This document shows, piece by piece, positions 52,791 through 63,814 of a stretch of 64,000 bases of DNA. A model generated the notes under the pieces. That model saw only the letters and a list, made by a program, of their open reading frames with translations, was not told the DNA's origin and searched no databases. Made by a program: the position numbers and the translations under genes. Each line of letters opens with the position of its first letter. The first letter of the stretch is position 1. Source of the DNA: Agapetus fuscipes (taxonomy: Eukaryota; Arthropoda; Insecta; Trichoptera; Glossosomatidae); the NCBI GenBank assembly GCA_951799405.1, contig OX637333.1, positions 30,152,785 to 30,216,784 on the forward strand, written 5' to 3'.

Positions 52791-53524
52791 ATTCTGTGAT
52801 CCTGACGGTGAATAGAGGAGATCTGTTTCGTTGCATTGACTTGTTCTACGTGATATAATTTTTGTTCGTCTTTGCTTTATAAAAACTATCATAAATTTCT
52901 GTACTTGAGTATAAAAGTGCATCAATACACAACCCTCACGTCCGCAGAAAAAGTGTATGAGAGGTAAAACGCTCACCAGTGGCGCTGTTGCATCTGCCAT
53001 AAGTCATTACTCATTATGTGTAGCGTTCTGATGATTCATTTTCAAGAAGAAAAGCTAACAGGAAGGTGTTTCTAGAATGCCTTACTTTGTTATGACGTTT
53101 GTCAATCAACTTTACAACTTTACCTGAAAATATAGTCTTGCAGTATTTATTACGGGGAGCAATAAACTGCTCACAAAGCCGCCCCTGCTCACATGGGCAG
53201 GGACGTGCACAGGAATTCAAGAATGAGCAGGCAACTACCTGGATCTTTCCGAAAGACCAGCATATTTTATTCGATCATTGTACTGTTCAAGTACAAAATC
53301 ATGTGCATCTATCACCTGAGTTGCAAAGATGAATATATTTAGAGCACTCTATACCTACCCTACACCTGCTGTTTTATAAAAAATATGTTTCTTTAACTTT
53401 ATGATCTTTGTACAAGAGTGATAGAAATTATAAAAACCAGGCGTGTTTATTGATTATTTATCTTGATAACTAAATCAAGGCTTATAAAATGTAACGAAAT
53501 AATAATAAAGAAAAATATAATGAA
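52791..53524. other. Gene-free stretch
   Basis: I see no gene. Short frames on both strands at 53014-53332 overlap each other and have no recognisable content. Confidence 0.35.
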
Positions 53525-53685
53525 ATTCGCATGCTGCATCTTTAGTGTGTACTTAAAAATCAAAATCTCGACATGTGACTATAAGCCCTGCAACTTTTGC
53601 CGTGCTTCCCTGAAACAGAGGTGACATTGGAAAAGTGAATCAAGCTGTACAACCTCATACCAACGTATTAGTCAAGGAGCAAAAA
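53525..53685 (-). repeat. Repeat D, partial
   Basis: Minus-strand 'ctccttgactaatacgttgg', 'tcacctctgtttcagggaag' and 'gttgcagggcttatagtc'. Confidence 0.65.
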
Positions 53686-54439
53686 TTACAAAAAAAGATT
53701 ATTAACTCTGAAATACAGGAAAAGAAACTGAAATACAAAGTAACAAAGAATAATATTTTAAATTTTAAAAGCCTTAACCTGATGGTTTACATTATTTACG
53801 TTATACATTACAGACCAACCAACATTATTTTTTTTTGTCTTTGCATACTTCTCTCACTTTATAAACAGTTTCTTACAAGTTCTCTTTTCATTATTAGAGT
53901 TGCCATGAATACTGGCTGTTATTAGAGTGTTGTCTGAAATAAACTTTTATTGAATCAAAATACTAAAGCTTTAAAAAGAATCAAACTTTATCGCTGGGTT
54001 ATACAAACAATCAAAACGAGGTACTTCCCGTAAAATAGGAACAAGTGACCAGCATTTCAAATTGTAAAATCACTACCAGTATTCAGTATAATGTGAGACT
54101 GATTTGTATAACTTTTATGTATATTTTTATTACAGTAACGCCCTTTCCATACATCACACATATTTACGAAAATAATAAATATATTATATTTATGTGTATT
54201 ATTTTTTCTGTCGAGTATGTTATGTTAAGATTGAAAGGTATCTTCAGGATACTTACATCCGGCTAGCTCTCATCAGCATCACTCTCAGGGCGTGGGGTTC
54301 TTTCCTTCGGTATTGCTTACTTATATCTTGGGAAGGTTGTATAGTAAAAGATGAGTTTAACATGAACAAATAAGGGTTTATTTACTTTACTAATATGGGG
54401 AAAAAGGGGAATTTAGGGAATGGCACGACCTGCAGGTTG
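53686..54439. other. Gene-free AT-rich stretch
   Basis: I see nothing recognisable. Confidence 0.35.
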
Positions 54440-54830
54440 TCACTAGAACACTACCTATTCTGTTGGCTGGAGCTCTGAACGGAAGGCCTGGGGCAGCGCC
54501 CCAGGCTAGCGGCGGTTCACGAGGCGGACGCCTCCACACGTTGGAGCCCCTGGGTGGGCGCTCCTATGCACTATGTCTCCTATGCCTCTGGTCCACAAGG
54601 CGGGTGCCTTGCTGGCAGGAAATCCAAGTAGATGGGGAGGAGGGAGCTCCATTGTTATGCCCCCTCTTGCACCGCTTGGTGCTTGGTCGCTGACGTCTTA
54701 ATCCGTTGACATCTTGCCGGGAACTGACGATGAACTCACGAGCGTGGGCCGATTGGTTCACACGGCGCAGTTCGGCCGCTTCCGTGACCGTTCGGCCCAC
54801 AAAACACACTGTACACTTGGAGATTGTTTT
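54440..54830. other. GC-rich island of unknown nature
   Basis: A sharply bounded ~390-bp GC-rich block in AT-rich surroundings contains paired words such as 'ggggcagcgccccaggc' and 'gggcgctcc'. It is open in several frames, none with a recognisable domain. It may be part of an LTR or other transposon, a CpG island or an exon. Confidence 0.3.
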
Positions 54831-55460
54831 TTATATGTTATTTTAAAATAACATAACAAGTAATAAATGTTCTTCAGTTCTTGCCATAGTGAATGGCGAT
54901 TACTCGGTATTCGAATCCTCGCCACGACCTCTACTCGCGGCTTCTCTACTCATTACGTATATGCTTTGCGGTAATAAGTTTCTGAAGTTTAATCACCACA
55001 GATTAGTAAAAATCTGCTTCACGATAATTCTGTTGTTGTGATTAACAAAGTACAGCAACAACGATTTGCCCCTATTCGGGCTTCGCCACTGCTCATATGC
55101 ACTGTAAAAACTTTACGAAAAAACTAAGCCAGTGTTCTACCTAAAAGTGCATACAAATGAAACGTCTCATAGAATCGCTGATTCGGTTTTCATGTATTGT
55201 GGAGTTTTAGTAAAACGACATGTTTGAGTATAAACGTACGTATAGAGTTATACTTCATTGTGAATAAAGGTTGCCGCCAACATTTTCACTGAAAACTGAC
55301 AATAACATATGTTTTCCTATTTCGCCAGCAGCAACAAGTATTTACAATCGCCATTGTTGAATGAACCGGTCTGGTCTTGCCGGCTAGTCGTTAGCTTAAT
55401 GGTTAAAACTTTTGATTTCTGAACTTCTCAACACGCTTTTTTTCGCTTCACTATCATAGC
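54831..55460. other. Gene-free stretch
   Basis: I see nothing recognisable. Confidence 0.35.
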
Positions 55461-55499
55461 GAGCGCCCTTGGAATGACAAGAACCACAGAACGGCGCTC
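55461..55499 (+). repeat. LINE 3'-end hairpin, solo copy
   Basis: GAGCGCCCTTGG...ACGGCGCTC with 7-bp outer stem, followed by an AT-rich tail ('accaaattatcaattatc'). Same hairpin as 2569, 12301, 51733 and 59065. Confidence 0.65.
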
Positions 55500-55639
55500 T
55501 ACCAAATTATCAATTATCATTTTAGGCGGTGGATGAGCCATGCATTAACCGTCTGTAAATAACATAGTTTGTTTTTGGTTGCCCACCTGTTGTCGTCTTT
55601 GTATCGCCATCATTGAACTTCTTTATTTTGTTGTTGCAG

Positions 55640-55752
55640 ATGTCTTCTTGGATTCCACCACCATGGCTGGTCTTCGTCACCCTGATCTGCTTCTGTGAAG
55701 CCAGAGGAGCCAGAAATGTCTCCAGGCATCCGCCCACTAACGGATCTTGGTT
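55640..55752 (+). CDS. Putative first coding exon with signal peptide
   Basis: After acceptor 'ttttgttgttgcag' comes ATG and a 37-codon frame: MSSWIPPPWLVFVTLICF, CEARGARNVSRHPPTNGSW. It ends at GGTT/GTAAGT, a strong donor, in phase 2. A hydrophobic core (PWLVFVTLICF) followed by CEARGA fits a cleaved signal peptide with cleavage after the Ala. An upstream untranslated exon would be implied by the acceptor. Downstream exons were not found and might lie within or beyond the minus-strand gene at 55988. I cannot name the protein. Confidence 0.4.
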
Positions 55753-55875
55753 GTAAGTGAAACTTATAACTTCATGTACCAAAAAAAATGTCTTGATCTA
55801 ACCAGAAGGTACTTCGTGAGTATTTCGGAGTAAAAAGTACTTCGGGTCATAAACTTCAATCGATAGCAATCATGT

Positions 55876-55881
55876 TTTATT
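55876..55881 (-). terminator. Poly(A) signal of the acidic secreted protein gene
   Basis: AATAAA on the minus strand, about 107 bases after the TAA stop at 55988. Confidence 0.5.
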
Positions 55882-55987
55882 AAATTTTAGGCCCTCCTAT
55901 CACCTTAACAAGTTAATTTTAACTAATCTCGCTTTCCTCGTCCTAGAAAGCGGAAAGATGTTTGAAGGCAATGTTGTTGTTGGTTGA

Positions 55988-58372
55988 TTAAATGTTTTCT
56001 GGTTCATTTGGGGACAGCAGGTCCTTGTGGATGCCCCACACCCTGATCTCGTAAGCCAGCAGCTTGGTGCCAGGAGAGACCAGCTGCAGCATCAGCCCGC
56101 CATGCTGCTGGCTTCCCAGGAATCCCTCGCTGAAGGCGGAGTCCTGCTTCAAGGTCATGTAGAACTGCGTAATGTGGTACTCGTTGTCTTCTACGTCCTG
56201 GAATCAAAACAATGTTGACGTCAGGCATCATAGTCCTACTCATTCTCTCACTAATCTTCTACATAAACATCTATTTATTTTGATTTTCACCAATAACATC
56301 TATATTGGAAGTTTTACTTAATTTTTTTTTGATGGCGCTTGAAACATTTTTAGAACAATATGGTAAAACAACACACGCTTAGTACAAAAGTAAAGGTGAT
56401 TCCCTCTTAGGGTCGTTCAACGATTTTGCCCTCGTCACTTTAGGAAGAGAGAGGTCAAAACTTATTTTTAATTAGACGAAAGATCGTTTATTTACCTCGG
56501 GGTACTGAATGTACAGGGAGACATCTTGCTTTGGGAACCTGAAGGACTTGCTGTCAGTGAGCAGGAGTTCATCACCTGAAATCAAGGGGAACAATGAACA
56601 ATACTTGATGATGGTAAAAATTCACTGCGCAAGGATTCGCTGAAGGATTTTACTTGGTCATAATCTCGTCACCAGTGAATTAGTTGGCAGAAAAACTTTG
56701 AATTTCCAGTCAGGATCACAAATATTTCATAACCTTACAATAAAGATAATTTCTGCGAAAATATTTTTGGTACTTTATCAAAAAAATCTTTGCGGTGTTG
56801 ACATTTAAGTTGAAAAAATGAGGAAAGTGCATAAAAACTTCATATTGAATTTATAAACAAATATCATGGACTTTCACTGCTTGTTAACAGAGATATAAAA
56901 TGTATGAGGAAGGGGATTTTTGAGAGACAGTGTTGACTCTACAGAAGACGCTTAGTTTGCGATAAATTTAAAAGTAGGAATTCTCAACAAGATACTTCCA
57001 GGAAAACTACCGGCGTGATAAAAGTCCAGCTGGACTTCATCAATTCCGGACAGTCCACCTTACCGAACATATCATGTGACCTAGATAAGAGCAGGTAGAA
57101 GATGTACATCACAGATATGGCACTTGATGGGGAGAAATGTGCGGAAACTCCAGACGCCATGAGCAGATTCCAGAAGGCAACTCTCCAGTGTTGACCACCA
57201 GCCACAAAAGTCCACAGCGACACTTCTAGAGACACTCTCTGCGAAAACATTTCTGGTTATTCGTTTTCTAAGACAATTTCAAATAGCATAGGATATCGTC
57301 AAGTAGCCTTCATTAGGAAAGTACATGGTTTGTTGGCTCGACATATGAAATAATTGACCTGACCTGGGATTCTTCTCCCCTTCTCGTATTCAAACATGTA
57401 GGAGTGGAACTTGTGCATCGTGGAGAACTTCTCCGTGTTTGGTTTTTCATACTTGATGACTCGCTTCCCCTCCAGCTTCTCCATTTTTACTCCGCTTTTC
57501 CCTAACATTTTCATGAAATTAAACTTTTGTTTTCCATCAGAATCATCGCTTGATTCTTCTGCTTCAACATCTGATGCACTCTCATCATCACTCTCTTTAT
57601 TTTCACTAAAACCACTTATTTTATCACAGCCTTCTGGTAAATCTTTAGTGTCTTCACATTTCAACTTATCGTTTTTTGATGATCTTTCAATTTTAACATC
57701 TGTTTCATCGCTCACACTATTCAATTTCAAATTGTCTACACTTCTCTTCGTTTCACCATTTTTTTCATCGGATCCTTTGTTTTCATTATTCCATGAATTC
57801 TCCCCATCATAATTTTCATTAGAAGCAACAACATCTACGCAGTCTTGTGGTTGATATCCTTCATCGTCTATTTCACATTTGATTTTGTCTTCCACTGTTG
57901 CATTTTTACTTTCATCACTTGTTTCATCGCTTACGTCATTATCTCCTCGTACTCTCACTTTCTCTTCATCTGATTCTATTCCTTCATCACTTGATGCATT
58001 GATAAGTTTATCAGTTTCATTGGAATCAACAATGCCACCGAAACCTTCTTGGAAATACTCTGCAGAAGAGTCATTGTCTGTCTTTCCACTTCTGATACCA
58101 TTTTTTCTTCGTTCAGTTAGATTGACATCATCCATATCATCATATGCATCATTAGATTGTATCCAATCTTTCTCTTCATCACCTGGCTCTATTCCTTCAT
58201 AACTTTTCAATTCATTTACTTCACCAGCATGCATTGCATCGTAATTTTCATAACTTCCTGTATCCAGATCTCTTGTCATCACACCCTCTGCTCCATCACT
58301 TGCTGTCTCCTGTATGGGCCGCGCTCCCACCACCAACACAGCCACAACCACAAATATAATCACACTTTTCAT
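55988..58372 (-). CDS. Secreted acidic protein with C-terminal MBF2-like domain (four exons)
   Basis: My gene model, minus strand: exon 1 58372-57359, exon 2 57238-57064, exon 3 56575-56496, exon 4 56197-55988. All junctions are GT-AG, phases agree, and the total of 1479 nt gives 492 residues and TAA. Residues 1-17 are a signal peptide (MKSVIIFVVVAVLVVGA). Residues ~20-290 are an Asp/Glu/Ser/Asn-rich, low-complexity region with many N-x-S/T sites, followed by a basic part. The last ~105 residues, from MFGDELLLTDSKSFRFPKQ through DNEYHITQFYMTL and SEGFLGSQQHGGLMLQLV to LAYEIRVWGI, resemble the insect MBF2 family (GD-LL-D...V...I---...GG-------G---V---F-V-I-G). MBF2 relatives are small secreted insect proteins; one was described as a transcription co-activator. 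Here the domain is fused to a long acidic extension. The exon 1 donor (CAG/GTCAAT) is weak and exon 2 is unusually hydrophobic (WNLLMASG...YIFYLLL), so the exon 1-2 link is the least certain part; two separate genes are possible. Confidence 0.5.
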
Positions 58373-58412
58373 CTTGTCCGGATTTAAGTGATATTAATAA
58401 ATAAATGTTTTT

Positions 58413-58420
58413 CTTTATAT
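58413..58420 (-). promoter_or_regulatory. TATA box
   Basis: Minus-strand 'catataaag' lies about 41 bases upstream of the ATG at 58372, which would put the transcription start some 10-20 bases before the ATG. Its position just before a signal-peptide frame supports that start. Confidence 0.45.
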
Positions 58421-58661
58421 GCCGTTGACTTTTGAACTGTATCCCACTATCAACAGTGAACTTTATTTCGTTTTCCGTACATGTCAACATTTTGTTTCGT
58501 TATCTTTTTTTTGATAAAATGAAAGATAACGTGATACATTATCATTTTTCTCTGCAAATTTCCATCATTTGGTTTTGCTATCTGGATAGATTTGTCTTTA
58601 TCATCTAATGATGTTTGGTGTAAAAATGAAGACGTCACAATTTGAAACATTCGATCATAAA

Positions 58662-58996
58662 CGCAAACGCAACTAAGCTCCACATATAGTGTAACTTCTT
58701 GCCGCGTTATCCCCGAGGGGGTCGCATGTGGCGAGTTGAACCTATTTATTTTTACAGGTAAGGGGGCCGGCCTTACGCCAACCACTTCAGATGAAGTGGG
58801 AATTTCCCAGCTCCCGAGAGAGCTGGTACTCATTTCTTGTGAAGGCTGAGTAAACCTTGCCGGTATTTTTATTTTGGGGTTTGGAAATAAACACCGAAAC
58901 GGGAAATCATTTCTGACACCCTTGCCTCGGCGGGATTCGAACCCGAGCTCACGGCATGGAATGCAAGCACTCTACCAACTGAGCTATCGACCGGAC
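58662..58996 (-). mobile_element. SINE-A, best full-length copy
   Basis: Minus strand: head 'gtccggtcgatagctcagtt' with A box; B box 'gggttcgaatcccgccg'; then 'gaaatgatttcccgtttcgg', 'aaggtttactcagccttcac', 'cacttcatctgaagtggttg', 'ttacctgtaaaaataaatag', 'cacatgcgaccccctcgggg', 'gcggcaagaagttacac' and end 'gtggagcttagttgcg'. It contains an internal palindrome (cacttcatctgaagtg). This copy is the reference for the family. Confidence 0.85.
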
Positions 58997-59064
58997 AATC
59001 ATGCTGACGGATATAAGAACAGCAAAGAAAATAATCGCAATCCATAATAAGTTGATGATCTTTG

Positions 59065-59102
59065 TGGCGCCTTTTCATGACTCTTGGTCACCCCGAAGGC
59101 TT
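59065..59102 (-). repeat. LINE 3'-end hairpin, decayed copy
   Basis: Minus-strand 'agccttcggggtgaccaaga' followed by 'gtcatgaaaaggcgcc' keeps the core and one stem side. SINE-A-like sequence ('tgaagactaagtaaactttg') lies just beyond. Confidence 0.45.
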
Positions 59103-59747
59103 ACGGAGAAGATTTTCATTTATTGTGAAGACTAAGTAAACTTTGCCGGTTCTATGACCTGGGTTGGAAGAAAACACTGCAAAACGAAAGGAAAATAAAT
59201 ACACAAATAATCTCACTGTTAGTGTATAGTTTACGTGGATATCAAGTTGATTTTTCTACATTATAGTAGTTTATTTCAATTTGAAAATTTAGAAAACCAA
59301 TTCCTATTAATAGTATTGGAATGATCTCGAATGATTCGTGTTCAAGAAGCGTCAATTACTTTTAGTTCCTCAAATATAATCCTTGTGATATCTTGTATTA
59401 AGGATCACTTTTGTAATGTGGTCTGAAGTCGCTCAATTCGTTGTGTATTGTAATTATCAAATCAGTGTATCTTCACGCCACCTGTAAAAGCAGTGGCTCT
59501 AAACCTTTATATATATATACAAGGATAATTTATTTATAAGGTACACATAATAAAAGAGCGCCGTTTTTGTGTGTGTCACACCTCAAGGGCCCTCTCAAAT
59601 CACGGATAAGATTTTTTTGTAAAGATGCGTCTGTAGTGCTCCTTTAAAGACACCAACAGTTTCTTTGTAATGAATAAATATCAATGTGGTTAGTATATTT
59701 GACATAGACTAAAAAATCTTGACCTCACACAGACGAATTGCTAGGAC
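59103..59747. other. Gene-free stretch with a SINE-C relic
   Basis: I see no gene. Positions 59540-59605 ('agagcgccgtttttgtgtgt', 'cacctcaagggccctct') are a SINE-C 3' fragment on the minus strand. Confidence 0.4.
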
Positions 59748-60000
59748 AAACCGCACGTTTAATAATAAAGAGCAATAACTCAAAAAACATGAATGTTGGG
59801 AAATCACGTTTGAAGTTCAGACAACCAGTACAACTTGTATGCGATGAAAAAGGCGGCCGATGTTTTATCTCGGTCATATTCGTCCAAATTGAACGGCTGT
59901 CGCATACTACCTTTTCTTCTCGCATTGTTCTTGCGTTTTATTACAAAATCTCGATTTTCCCAATTTTCGAGTTATTTCTCTTTATTATTAAACGTGCGTT
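59748..60000. mobile_element. Foldback MITE M3, full copy
   Basis: The left end 'cgcacgtttaataataaaga' and the right end (reverse complement) 'cgcacgtttaataataaaga' are inverted over about 33 bp with few mismatches, extending through 'aataactc'. The interior has 'tgttgggaaatcacgtttg' and 'cagacaaccagtacaacttg'. A fragment sits at 25111-25212. The open frames here are chance. Confidence 0.75.
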
Positions 60001-60796
60001 AATGCTAACGAATAGTTTTTCATTGTTTACTAAAAGTAATAGTTGCAAATTACTGTGACGGTTGCCCGCTGAGAAAAAAAACTAATTTGGAACATCATAC
60101 CGCACCATCCTTGTAAAGGTTTTATTTTGAAAAGTAGCAAATTAAAATTAAAATAAATTAATTTAATGATAGATATGCAGCCCAAGCAGGCACACGCGCC
60201 TTTACTAGGTAATAATGTAGGCAGCCATTAACGTGCATTTAACCCTGAAATTAACATTAGGATAGAAATAAATTCTTCAATTTGAGTCATTATTAGCACA
60301 TTCATTAATTTTGAATGTGTTATGGAAGATGACAAAAGATTTAATCTTGAATGTATTTGCCTCTACTCTATGCACGCGCCTGCTATTTATGAAAATAAAT
60401 AAGCATCAAAGTAGATAGTCAACAATATTTCAAATGAACAGAGATTCATATAAAACCCATCAACACACACAGATTCCACATTTTTTTAAATTTATTTTGT
60501 TGAAATTAAGTAACCTCGACCAATGTGTGTTCTTTCTTCCGTTCTTAATTAAAAATGGAGAAGCACTGTTGACGAGTAGACAAAGTTTGACGTTTCTTCT
60601 TTGGCGGCATCTTCTGTCTTCTTCTCGCACCCGAAGCGAGAAGTAAAAGAAAAACCTGAAGCGAGAAGTGAGAGAGGGCGAGAAGGCGCTCTGTCAGCCG
60701 CGCCGGGTTGCTGCCTGTTTTATTACTCACATCAGTTTAAGTAAAATGAGCGACTTCGAAATTGGCAACTGGATTCTTGCATGCATCTGCGAATGT
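60001..60796. other. Gene-free stretch
   Basis: I see no gene. A direct repeat 'gaagcgagaagt' occurs at ~60632 and 60658. Confidence 0.35.
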
Positions 60797-61256
60797 CAAA
60801 CTGTGAGACGCGTGTCAGAAACAAGAATACCAAACTGTGAGACGCGTGTCAGATACAAGAATATCAAACTGTGAGACGCGTGTCAGATACAAGAATATCA
60901 AACTGTGAGACGCGTGTCAGATACAAGAATATCAAACTGTGAGACGATTGTCAGATACAAGAATATCAACTTGTGAGACGAGTGTCAGATACAAGAATAT
61001 CAAACTGTGAGACGCGTGTCAGATACAAGAATATCAAACTGTGAGACGCGTGTCAGATACAAGAATATAAAACTGTGAGACGAGTGTCAGATACAAGAAT
61101 ATCAAACTGTGAGGCGAGTGTCAGATACAAGAATATCAAACTGTGAGACGCGTGTCAGATACAAGAATATCAAACTGTGAGACGCGTGTCAGATACAAGA
61201 ATATCAAACTGTGAGACGCGTGTCAGATACAAGAATATCAAACTGTGAGACGCGTG
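60797..61256 (+). repeat. 34-bp minisatellite, ~13.5 copies
   Basis: The unit is 'caaactgtgagacgcgtgtc' plus 'agatacaagaatat'. Starts fall every 34 bases from 60797 to 61239. Units differ by one or a few substitutions (acgcgt, acgagt, acgatt). The palindrome ACGCGT lies in most units. 34 is not a multiple of 3, so it is not a coding repeat. Confidence 0.95.
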
Positions 61257-61682
61257 CAATGCAATCACTGGAGGCGCCGTTCCATACATTTAGGTATCTG
61301 GTTACACAGTGGTACACATTTATCTTCTTCAATGATATCCTGAAGAGGAATACCAATCACTACCCTATTTCTGCCTGCCCTCGAACAGGTATTGCATAAT
61401 CAATTAATCATTCGTCAATTTTATTTGACTTAATTTATAGCCATTTTTCATTAATAGCCCTTTTGACATTGGTGAAGCCAAGTACATTCCCACGAAAACC
61501 TGACAGGATCCGAACTTGCTCTGTTTTGTTTCGAACAAACACCTGTTGAATTCCACCGCCTAGCCTGGCCCAATCTTTATTATAAGTTATTTAGTACAAA
61601 CTGGTGTGTGGATCCCACCTCAACAGCTCTTTCATGCGTGGTCATGGTAGCGCTGACTAGCGAGTCAGCGCTAATTTTGCAG
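61257..61682. other. Gene-free stretch
   Basis: I see no gene. 'gcgctgactagcgagtcagcgc' at ~61651 is a palindromic 9-bp-arm hairpin. Confidence 0.4.
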
Positions 61683-61995
61683 AATTCCTTGACTTATGGG
61701 TTGGTATAAGATTTGTGTCAGGGAAAGTCGGCAAAAGTTGTAGGGTTTTTGAGGTTTGGATTTTATTTGTAAAGAGATAGGTTGGTATGAGTCTGACCAC
61801 CCATACTGTAAAAAATGATTCACTTTGCCAATGTCACCCCTTATTCAGGGAGGGTCGGCAAGAGTTGCATGGCTTTTGTTCATTTGAGATTGAGTTTTTA
61901 TATTGTTGGTCCACATGCGGCATGTGTTTGTGCTTGTGGGAATGCATTTAATATGAATCTGAAATGATGTATATCTTTGCATCTTAGATTTATAT
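61683..61995 (+). repeat. Repeat D, two partial copies in tandem
   Basis: A short, internally deleted copy (61683-61780: 'attccttgacttatgggttg', 'gtcagggaaagtcggc') is followed by a nearly full copy (61781-61990: 'gataggttggtatgagtctg', 'gtccacatgcggcatg', 'ctttgcatcttagattta'). Confidence 0.75.
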
Positions 61996-63522
61996 TACCC
62001 AGTTGCTGTAAGGCTGGATCCTCATTTCCTAAAAAAGCAGGGCAGATGGTTAATCAGTGTAAACTTTGACAACCACTTCCATGGCAGAAGACACCCAGCC
62101 TCATCTGTATTCTACATATTTAGGAAGTAATAATTGAGTGATTAATGAGGTAGAAAAAAGCAGTTTATAAGAGACGGGCGTGTACAAGGCGCTGGGCTTG
62201 CAGATCCTCACCGGATGTTGCCGCTTGGTAACCTCTTTATTTCACTGAAACAGGTATTCTAGTGCGCAAGTTTGAGAAGTGCTGTGATTTATTTTGTTGT
62301 TCTGTATATAATTTTATACAAAAAAGCATTCGCTGCCATCAAACTTGTACACCCGAACTGTTCGGCAGAGACGAATCGGGAGAATTATATTTGTCACTTT
62401 ACACCGAACTTGCAACTTATTCTCCCAGTACTCTCCTGGAATAAGGTTGTAGCGATGTTTATCCACCTGCTCGCCATGTCTTCCTATAATCCTATCCAAG
62501 GTAATCCTACAAGTTCCTCGTAGCAGGAGCATCACTTACCTATTATCAGGGTTGGTAAAAGGTCTGCGTGGGCCCTGCACTGCGCTGGATTCCCGTTTCC
62601 CTCCAAGAACCGAAGCCTCTATAACGTTGACCACGAGGTTGTCCCGCTTGTGGAGATCATGTACGTCTCCCTAGAGGATGTCATGTTCAGCATTTGAGAA
62701 AAAAGTACAGACTTACTTACACTTTTGCCTTCTCTTCATGAACGGATTGCATTTGGCTAGAGGAACCTTTTTATTTATCCAGTTAAGGGGACTAGCCTCA
62801 CGCTGATCATTTGAAGTGGGGGTTTGCCTGCTCTTCAAGGAGCATATTAATATTTCTTGAAAAGGTTTGTTGGAAATTGAACTCTAACCATGAGTGCCAG
62901 AGTGTGTGAGTTAAATCTACAAGAAACGAGAACCTATTCACTCGGGAACAGGGAAAAATCCAAACTTCAAGTAACGTTGTTGGAGTAAGGCTAGTGTAAT
63001 TCAGTGTGAAGGTAAATAGGTTTCACTCTCAAAATGCAAGCTCTTTCGCAGCAGTTGCATTTAACATGCTGGTAGCAGTAAAAACATTGAAAGGAGATTT
63101 TCAAGTTGAGCCGTGTGGGTTACAGGTCTAGAAAGAATATCCGGTAGATGGAGAAGACCTAAGAAATATAATTTTCAGAAGATTTCTTAAGAAAATGATT
63201 ATTATAATCTCTAGTGCTCTCCTGTGACAAAACTCTGTGTTTTTTGCAGTGTCGGTAATGATAACAGGTCGGCTGACTGTATTACCGACCGCACCGCCTC
63301 TAATACCGTAATTACCACACAGAGCGTGCTTTCCCACTTCCACGTACTAATGGCTCCATCATTAGGCGGGAATTTGGGTGATCAGTTATTTAAACACCGA
63401 TATTAAATGCTCGTGGTCATGCTTGTAAAGGCGGCTTCTCTACAGATATGCTAAACACAAGTGGACGTTGTTCACAGATTATAAGGGAAGACCGGTGAGA
63501 CTCTGAATGATAGGGTCCGTTT
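61996..63522. other. Gene-free stretch with SINE relics
   Basis: I see no gene. Positions 62740-62875 hold a decayed SINE-A on the minus strand ('ttcaagaaatattaatatgc', 'cttaactggataaata'). Positions 61998-62018 match the SINE-C word 'cccagttgctgtaaggctgg'. Short frames at 62262-62535 are unsupported. Confidence 0.4.
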
Positions 63523-63800
63523 CTAAGTCTTGTCTTGTCTTGTATCCTGCCGCCTTTCCTCTAGGGGTGGCCAGTACCTCCACACAAGTGCCTCCACTTG
63601 ACTCTGTCCTTGCATACCTACTTCTTTCATCTCATCTAATTTCATCACTCTTTTCATGCATGCTCTTCTCTTGTTTCCACTCTGTAAATTCCATTCATTC
63701 GCAATCTCATTTATCTGATCAATCCATTGTTTCCTAGGTCTTCCCCTTCCACGCTTACCTGTTACATTCCCTTTATACACTCTTTTTGTCAGTCGGTCTT
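63523..63800 (-). pseudogene. RTE-like LINE 3' end
   Basis: The minus strand reads MNEDRLTKRVYKGNVTG, GRGRPRKQWIDQINEIA, NEWNLQSGNKRRACMKRV and MKLDEMKEV, closely matching the C-terminus of 18852-20532. It ends in the conserved 'gtggaggc-cttgtgtgg' region and a short pentamer run ('cttgtcttgt'). Confidence 0.75.
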
Positions 63801-63814
63801 CATTCATCCTGTGA

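Noticed and set aside
58900..58996. tRNA gene candidates (also 8520-8602, 12088-12150, 15988-16050, 46000-46069)
   Set aside because: The A and B boxes are good, but the cloverleaf is incomplete and each is followed by the conserved SINE body; these are SINE heads.
60797..61256. CRISPR-like array
   Set aside because: The 34-bp units are contiguous with no unique spacers, in a eukaryotic genome; it is a minisatellite. The same applies to 36988-37290 and 46127-46306.
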